Positions 57,330-64,000 of a stretch of 64,000 bases of DNA are shown piece by piece. The stretch covers positions 17,923,440-17,987,439 of the forward strand of contig NC_085138.1 in assembly GCF_035046485.1 (NCBI RefSeq), given 5' to 3'. Source of the DNA: Aedes albopictus (lineage: Eukaryota > Arthropoda > Insecta > Diptera > Culicidae). Below the pieces are notes generated by a model. The model had not been told where the DNA came from. It made no database searches and saw only the letters and a list, made by a program, of their open reading frames with translations. A program made the position numbers and the translations under genes. The stretch's first letter is position 1; each line of letters starts with the position of its first letter.

Positions 57330-58515
57330 TTCTCTCCCACGTGGAGTACTCCTCGCAAGAGTCCCGGAAATATGATCTGGAGTAATTCAATCTCAGGAAA
57401 CATCCCGGGAGAAATCTTAGGAGGAATATCACTGGAGGAATCCCTGATAGATCCCCGGCAGAAAATCTTTAAGGAATACCGGGAGTAATCCATGAAAGAA
57501 TCCTGGAGTAATCCCTGAAGGATTCTCAACAGAAAACCCTGGAGAATTTTGGAGGGATTCCTGGAACAATCTCGGGAGGAATCCCAGGAGAAATCCAACT
57601 AGGAATCTCGGCATTTCTACAGGAAACATTCTGGAACAAATCATTAAAAGAAGAATTTCCTGAAAGAGTCTTGGAAGAAATTGTGGGCGAACTCTTTAAA
57701 GAAAATTTTGGAAGAATCAATGCCGTATTCGCGGAGAAAATCTCTGAAGGAATCCCTACTTGAAACTGGGATCTTGAATGATGGAATGCCTGGAAAAATA
57801 CCTAGAGGCCTAGATTCTAGATTCTTTGAAAAAAATCTCGCAAACAATCTCTGTTAAAATCCCTCAAGGTGGATTACCTAAAAAAAAAAAAAAACATTCC
57901 CGGAAGGACTCAATGAAGGAATTCCGGGCGTTATTCCTGACGAAGTTTTTTTAGAAATCCTCGGAGAATGCTCGGGAGAAGTCCTTGAAAGAATTCTGAG
58001 AAAAATCACTAAAAAAAAAACTGAAGGAATCCTAGCATACAACATTAAATGAATCTTATTGTAATTCCTGGAAGAACCATGAAAAAGCTCTTTTGAATAT
58101 CTAGGAGGACTTTCTGAAGAAATCTCAGGACCAGGAGTGATCTCTGAGACAAACTGAGAAAGAATTCTTAAAAGAATTCCTGAATGAATCTCTGTAGGAA
58201 TCACTGAAAGTAATCAAAGAAGAAAACCCATGTGAAATTCCTGAAGGAAACCCTGGAGAAAATTCAGGAACAATCCTTGTGTAATCACTGGCACTGACTC
58301 AATCTCGGGGATAATTCGAGAGAGAATCCTGGAAGCAATCCGGTGGAAAATCCTAAAAGAATTCGAGAAAGAATTCCTGAGGGAATGCTTGGCAGAATCC
58401 TAGAGGAATCCCTGGACGAATCCCAAGAGAAAACCCTGAAGAAAGACCAGGTATGAATGATGCAGAAAACCCGAAAAGATAACCGAGGGAAATCGTTAAT
58501 GAAATCCACAAAGTT
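57330..58515. repeat. Degenerate short-unit repeat tract, A orientation
   Basis: Words such as TCCCGGGAGAAATC, GGAGGAATCCC and CTGAAGGAATCC recur; C-rich subfamily like 45480-46620. Frames of 94-108 codons on the minus strand are artefacts of the repeat. Confidence 0.55.
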
Positions 58516-59037
58516 GTTCGACCAAAAATGAAGAACTTTCAGGTTGTATTGCAGACCTATCCTTGCTCTTTATGTTCCTTTATAAAACCTTAATAAGTGT
58601 GGTCCACTTGGCCGGAAGGTTGTCAGAAGGTTTTGATGAAATAGTTTGCTTTATTGAAAGTTTTATAAATTTTGTCTGCTAAACTATTAACCTTCGCGTA
58701 CCCAACGTCAATTTTGGATGATTTTCGAATCTAGAATCAGCTATCAAAAATGCATTTCCCAACCGATTTTTTTGAAGTCAATTGCATTCGATCCAGATTT
58801 GTCCACATTTTCAAGGACCACCATACGGAACCGGTTCACCCTTCCGTTCCGGAGTTATTCCAGATTCCGTTGGGGTCATGACCGGCCGGAAAATGACACA
58901 TGAATGCATTTTACTCTGCATCTATTGTTATTTTGGAAATTTGCACATATTATACGCCAGGAATACAGAAACTATATAACTGCAAGGAACCATTGACTTG
59001 AAATGAGGCAATCAAGCAGTCTCGTGAACCGGATATG
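58516..59037. other. Non-coding sequence leading into the satellite
   Basis: No gene or element recognised. Confidence 0.4.
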
Positions 59038-60060
59038 TCCTGGGTGCCCCCAGGGAAGTGGCCAAAGTGGCCATTCTAGCAACATTGTCAGAATCAATCG
59101 TGCGGCACATCAAACTTCATGATTTGTCGAAACATGAAGGAAAATAGTCCCTCCAGGCTCCCAACACCCCTCGGAAACGGCCTGACCATACCCGGAACGT
59201 TCCGGGTGCCCCCAGGGATGTGACAAAAGTGTCCATTTCCACAATGTTATCAAAATCAATCGTGCGACATCTCTAACTTCATGATTCGTTGAAGCATAAA
59301 GGAAAATATTCCTTCTAGGCCCTTATGGCCCCTTGGGACTGGTCTGGCCATACCCGGAATGTTCCGGATGCCCTCAGGGAAGTGGTCATTTCTCAAACAT
59401 AGTCAAAATCAACCGTGCGACACCTCTATCTTCATGATTCGTTGAAGCATAAAGGAAAATAGTCCTTCTAGGCTCTTATGGCCCCTTGGGACCGGTCTGG
59501 TCATACCCGGAATGTTCCGGATAACCTCAGGGAAGTGGTCATTTCTCAAACATAGTCAAAATCAACCGTGCGGCACCTCTAACTCCATAATATGTTGAAT
59601 CATAAAGGAAAATAATCCTTTTGGCCCTTATGGCACCTATGGACCGGTCTGGCCATACCCGGAATGTTCCGGATGCCCTCAGGGAAGCGGTCATTTCTCA
59701 AACATAGTCAAAATCAACCCTGCGACACCTCTATCTTCATGATTCGTTGAAGCATAAAGGAAAATGGTTCTTCTAGGCCCTTATGGTCCCTTGGGACCGG
59801 TCTGGCCATACCCGGAATGTTCTGGATGCCCTCAGGGAAGTGGTCATTTCTCAAACATAGTCAAAATCAACCGTGCGACACCTCTATCTTCATGATTCGT
59901 TGAAGCTTAAAGGAAAATAATCCTTCCGTTATGGCCCCTTGGGACCGGTCTGGCCATACCCGGAATGTTCCGGATGCCCTCAGGGAAGTGGTCATTTCTC
60001 AAACATAGTCAAAATCAACCGTGCGGCACTTCTAACTCCATGATTCGTTGAAACATAAAG

Positions 60061-60117
60061 TTTTTTTTTTTTTGTTTTTATTTATGTGTATTTTAACTAG
60101 TCGCTAATTCTACACTT
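60061..60117 (-). mobile_element. 57-bp truncated retroposon
   Basis: Flanked by an 11-bp direct repeat GAAACATAAAG (60050-60060, 60118-60128). On the minus strand it is TAGTTAAAATACACATAAAT-type sequence ending in a long A tail (T13 at 60061-60073). A LINE 3' end copied and truncated almost to its tail. Confidence 0.82.
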
Positions 60118-60628
60118 GAAACATAAAGGAAAATAGTCCTTTTATGCCCTTATGGCCCCTTGAGACCAGTCTGGCCATACCCGGAATGTTTCGGATGTCC
60201 CCAGGGAAGTGGTCATTTCTCAAACATATTCAAAATCAGTCGTGTGACAACTCAAACTTCATGATTTGTCGAAACATGAAGGATAACAGTTCTTTTAGGC
60301 TCCCATGATTCCTTTGACTGGTTCTGGCCACACTCGAGATGCTCCGGATGCCCCCAGGAAAGTGGTCAAAATTGCCTTTCCCACAACGTTGGTCAAATCA
60401 ATCGTGCGGCACCTCAAACTTCATGATTTATAAAAACGTGGAGGAAAATGGTCCTTCTAGGCTCTTATGACCCCTCGGGAACGAGCTGGCCATACCCGGA
60501 ATGTTCCGGGTGCCCCCAGGAACGTGACAAAAGTGGAAACTTCCACAACGTCAAAATCAACCGTGCGACACCTATAACTTCATGATGTTGAAACATAAAG
60601 AAAAATAGTTATTCTAGGCCCTTATGAC

Positions 60629-61065
60629 CAGAGTTGCTCCCTGTCACTATCAATGGTAGGCAAACCGCCGATTCTGATAGGCTGACTGCGATCCAAGTTA
60701 GCGTGTGCTCTTTTGAGTCACCGTCACTTTTCTTTTTCCATCACAACTGGACTGATTGCGATGGCGGGTAGATATCACTGATAGGCCATCATTAAAATTC
60801 GTTTAAAAATCAAAACAAACACTTACCGTGATGCAATTTGAATATGTGGTACAGCTTTACAAGTTTTGTATGTTGGCCATTAAACGTTTTGAGTTTTGTA
60901 TAAAATCGCCAAAATATTAGTTCAGTTGCTATGATAGCGCTCTTGAGTGCAGGTCAGTATCAAGTCGTTACCGGTCACTATCGTTTTCCGGTCACTATCG
61001 TGATCAGCCTACAGTGATAGTGACGGTGGTGCAAAATCAGTTATGACTGTTATTTCGCAGCTCTG
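60629..61065. mobile_element. hAT MITE, 437 bp, within the satellite
   Basis: Termini CAGAGTTGC and, inverted, CAGAGCTGC. Flanks CTTATGAC (60621-60628) and CTTATGCC (61066-61073) differ at one base of an 8-bp TSD and match the satellite block CTTATGGCC. CACTATC/GATAGTG words are repeated inside. No ORF. Confidence 0.8.
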
Positions 61066-61450
61066 CTTATGCCCTTGGGACCGGTCTGGCCTGATCTGGC
61101 CAGAGGAAGTGGTCATTTCTCAAATATGTATTGTCAAAACCAGTCGTACGACACCTTAAATTTCTTGATTTGTCAAAACATGAGAGAAACCAGTCCTTTT
61201 AGGTTCCCATGACGTCCTGGCTACACCCGAAATGTTCTGGATGTCCCCAGAAAAGTGTTCAAAATGACCACTGCCACAACGTTGGTCAAATCAATCGTGT
61301 GACACCTCAAACTTTAAGATTTTTCGAAACGTGCAGAAAAATAATACTTCCATTCTCCTCTGCTTCCTACCATGGCTGTCAGGGAGCTGACCAAATCTGC
61401 CATTTCAACAATGTTATCAAAATCAACCGTGTGACTTCTAACTTCATAAT

Positions 61451-62456
61451 TCGCTGAGGCGATGAAGTCATTCTGGAAAACTTCAAGCATTTGAGACTAA
61501 ACCCGAAATGTTCGAGATGTCATCTTCACAGTGCTATAGTTTTTTTCGAAAAACAAAATAGTATAAAGACGATTAAGAGCTATGAGTATTCGGGATCAAT
61601 CTCGTTACATAGAATATGTTTCGAAGAATTTACAGAAATGGTGATGATTACAATGTTGAGAGAATCAAGCGTGAAATTGAGATATTAGATTTTTGAGACA
61701 TGAATAGAATGTTGTATTTGAACTCACATGGTCCCAACTTTGGGTATATTATTCATGATGCAGGGTAAATTAAATAACTTTATAAATAACGTTAATTGTT
61801 AAAGTTTGAGATTTTTGTTTTTCAATCGTTTGCAAGTGCATTTTTCTTCGCTAGCCCAGCATTTTCAACAAAATGTTTGCATACATCTGCTTGTTCCATG
61901 TTCTCTACAAATAGCCTTGAAACATGGGGGACATTTAGTGTGAATTGTCACTTCCTTGGATCGGCATCAGAAAAACAACATTTATATTGACACAATCGGG
62001 TACTTTTATTTGCGTTTTCGCACTCGTGAAAACTAGTTTGATAGTCTAGTGCTGAACTAAATGCGCTATACAACAATTGGATTAGTTACCCTTACTCGAA
62101 CCCACAAAACAAGTCCTTGTCAACGGAAGATAGTTACCATATATTTCCTCATAACTTTTCAGATATGTGGAAATTTTATCGTATACATTACTTGACAAAC
62201 CGAACGCTTTTTGTCGTTGTTTTGCGTATTCAAGGGCCAACTCCTTTGCAAGCTAGTCCAGAAATTTACGTTTTCTGGTTTTATCGTTGCGGTAGTAACT
62301 AGGGTTGCTGATGTGAGCAGAAAATATGCATGGTGGCTGCAAATGTCAATGATTCACCTGTCTGTTCTGCGTTTACATGCGACACCACCATTCAACTTAT
62401 TATAAAGCAGATCCACATTCGGCTTTGGCGTCGATTTTTCAGCCTTGTCCTGAAAA
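61451..62456. other. Spacer between inverted satellite arms
   Basis: AT-rich, no satellite homology and no supported gene. Confidence 0.45.
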
Positions 62457-62459
62457 TTA

Positions 62460-62588
62460 AGGCGCCATTAGACTGTTTGTCGTAATGCCAAATATTTGTC
62501 ATTGTAGTCCGGCATTCATCAGGATTCACGTTATGTTGGCCTTTGTCGAGCTTGTTTGGTCAAATATTTGTCATGTGTAATGGAACCT
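62460..62588. mobile_element. Harbinger-type MITE, 129 bp
   Basis: Termini AGGCGCCATTAGAC and, inverted, AGGTTCCATTACAC, with TTA on both sides (62457-62459, 62589-62591). CAAATATTTG(T/A)C words occur in both halves. A TWA 3-bp TSD fits PIF/Harbinger. Confidence 0.7.
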
Positions 62589-62852
62589 TTACAGTAGTTT
62601 CCGTGGTAAATCCGAAACGAACTCTGTAAGACCCGATTGGTCTCAAATAGTTGATTTCGACAACGTTGTAGTAATGCCTAGGGTAATTCTATCCTCGACC
62701 ATTTCCTCGCGGGGTGAGCATTTCTAACAATCAAAGGATCAAGACTCACTATTTTCTTTTATGCTTTGACAAATCGTTAAGTTCAAGGTATCACACTATT
62801 GGTTTCCACAGCCTCTCGCCAGACACGAATGCCACATAAGTGGTAAAGTGTC

Positions 62853-62876
62853 TTTAATAAATAATAATAATAATAA
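62853..62876. repeat. (AAT)n microsatellite
   Basis: A short run of AATAAT units directly before the inverted satellite arm. Confidence 0.8.
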
Positions 62877-62879
62877 CAG

Positions 62880-64000
62880 CCGGAGGACTTCTGGGACATA
62901 TCCGGTGTGGCGAAGTTGTTTCCAAGGGGCCTTGGGAACCTAGAATGGCTATTTTCCTTCATGTTTCGATAAATCATGACGTTTGAGATGTCGCATGATT
63001 GATCAACGTTGTGGAAATGGCAATATTGACCACTTTCCTGGAGGCATCCGGAACATTCCGGGTGTGGTCATTCCAGGACCATCCTAAGGGGTTATGGGAG
63101 CCTAAAAGGACTGTCATTCTTCATGTTTCGACGAATCATGAAGTTTGATGTATCGCACGGCTGATTTTGGCAACATTTGCGAAATCACCCCATCACTGGG
63201 GCCATCCGGTACATTCCAGGTGTGGCCAGACCGATCCCAAGGGTCCATAATAGCCTAGAAGGACTATACTCCTCTTTGTATCAACAAATCATGAAGTTAG
63301 AGGTGTTGCACGTTCGATTTTGACAACTTTGTGGAAACGGGCACTTGGTCACTTACCTGCGGGCATCCGGAACATACCACGGCCAGGCCATTCCCGAGAG
63401 GTGAGAAGATACTGGAAGGGCTATTTTTTTGTGGTTCAACAAATCATGAAGTTCGAGGTGTTGCACGATTGATTTGACCAACGTTGTATAAATGACCACT
63501 TTCCTGGGGGCATTCAGAACGTTTCGGGTGTGGCCAGAACCATTCTAAGGGGTCATGGGAGCCTAAAAGGACTGTTATCCTTCATGTTTCGACAAACCAT
63601 GAAGTTTGAGGTGTCACACGGTTGATTTTGACGTTGTGGAAGTTTCCACTTTTGTCACGTACCTGGGGACACCCGGAACATTCCGGGTATGGCCAGCTCG
63701 TTCCCGAGGGGTCATAAGAGCCTAGAAGGACCATTTTCCTCCACGTTTTTATAAATCATGAAGTTTGAGGTGCCGCACGATTGATTTGACCAACGTTGTG
63801 GAAAAGGCAATTTTGACCACTTTCCTGGGGGCATCCGGAGCATCTCGAGTGTGGCCAGAACCAGTCTAAGGGGTCATGGGAGCCTTAAAAAACTGTTATC
63901 CTTCATGTTTCGACAAATCATGAAGTTTGAGGTGTCACACGGCTGATTATGAATATGTTTGAGAAATGACCACTTCCCTGAGGGCATCCGGAACATTCCG
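62880..64000 (-). repeat. Satellite of about 150-bp units, inverted arm
   Basis: Same unit as 59038-61450 in inverse orientation: CATCCGGAACATTCCGGGTG, TGGCCAGA, ATGGGAGCCTAAAAGGACTG, TTCATGTTTCGACAAATCAT and AAGTTTGAGGTGTCGCACG. About seven units, running off the end of the window. Confidence 0.88.

Larger units (their letters stand above)
59038..61450 (+). repeat. Satellite of about 150-bp units, direct arm
   Basis: Roughly fifteen units of 142-163 bp in the regular part, measured between successive CATACCCGGAATGTTCCGG blocks at about 59188, 59350, 59513, 59655, 59808 and 59956. Each unit carries TGATTCGTTGAA(A/G)CATAAAGG, a CTTATGGCCCCTTGGGACCG block, CCCGGAATGTTCCGG and GTGGTCATTTCTCAAACAT. 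Homogeneous from 59340 to 60060 and more diverged at both ends. Interrupted by two insertions (60061-60117, 60629-61065). Confidence 0.88.

Overview
The window looks like repeat-dominated DNA from a culicine mosquito, most likely Aedes. The basis is a tRNA-derived SINE at 50279-50538 that I recognise as Feilai-like, mosquito-style RTE, R1 and I-type non-LTR retrotransposons, and dense MITEs with clear target-site duplications (TSDs). I see no host protein-coding gene, rRNA gene or functional tRNA gene. Every convincing reading frame belongs to a mobile element.

Layout. 1-2694 is old short-unit repeat. 2707-8950 is a complete I-like non-LTR retrotransposon on the minus strand, with both ORFs open, an Inr/DPE internal promoter and a perfect 12-bp TSD. 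8963-18600 is more degenerate repeat, with a tRNA-type SINE, a 187-bp hAT MITE and low-copy non-coding DNA. 18832-28480 is a field of MITEs (TA, TTAA, TAA and CA duplications), a Tc1 relic and an RTE relic. 29811-38051 is a decayed hAT element (8-bp TSD) holding two nested elements. One of these is a 6.06-kb non-autonomous hAT-like element (31487-37548, 15-bp TIR, perfect 8-bp TSD) whose body is a giant imperfect palindrome of 24-bp repeats centred at 34153/34154. 39394-43315 is a 5'-truncated R1-clade retrotransposon split by a 1228-bp TIR element. 45480-52640 is degenerate repeat, foldbacks, a pogo-like MITE and the Feilai-like SINE. 54415-56090 is a decayed RTE element. 59038-61450 is a satellite of roughly 150-bp units that reappears inverted at 62880-64000 and runs off the window.

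How it fits together. Autonomous-type coding capacity is present only in the I-like element. R1, RTE, Tc1 and hAT survive as broken relics, and the rest are non-autonomous. Nested insertions give a relative chronology at four places (18.8-19.8 kb, 20.5-21.8 kb, 29.8-38.1 kb, 39.4-43.3 kb). The short-unit repeats occur in opposite orientations side by side at several loci, so long inverted repeats are a theme of the region. The strongest candidate for something unusual is the palindromic 24-bp array carried inside an intact hAT-like frame. Family names come from motif recognition only; no database search was possible.
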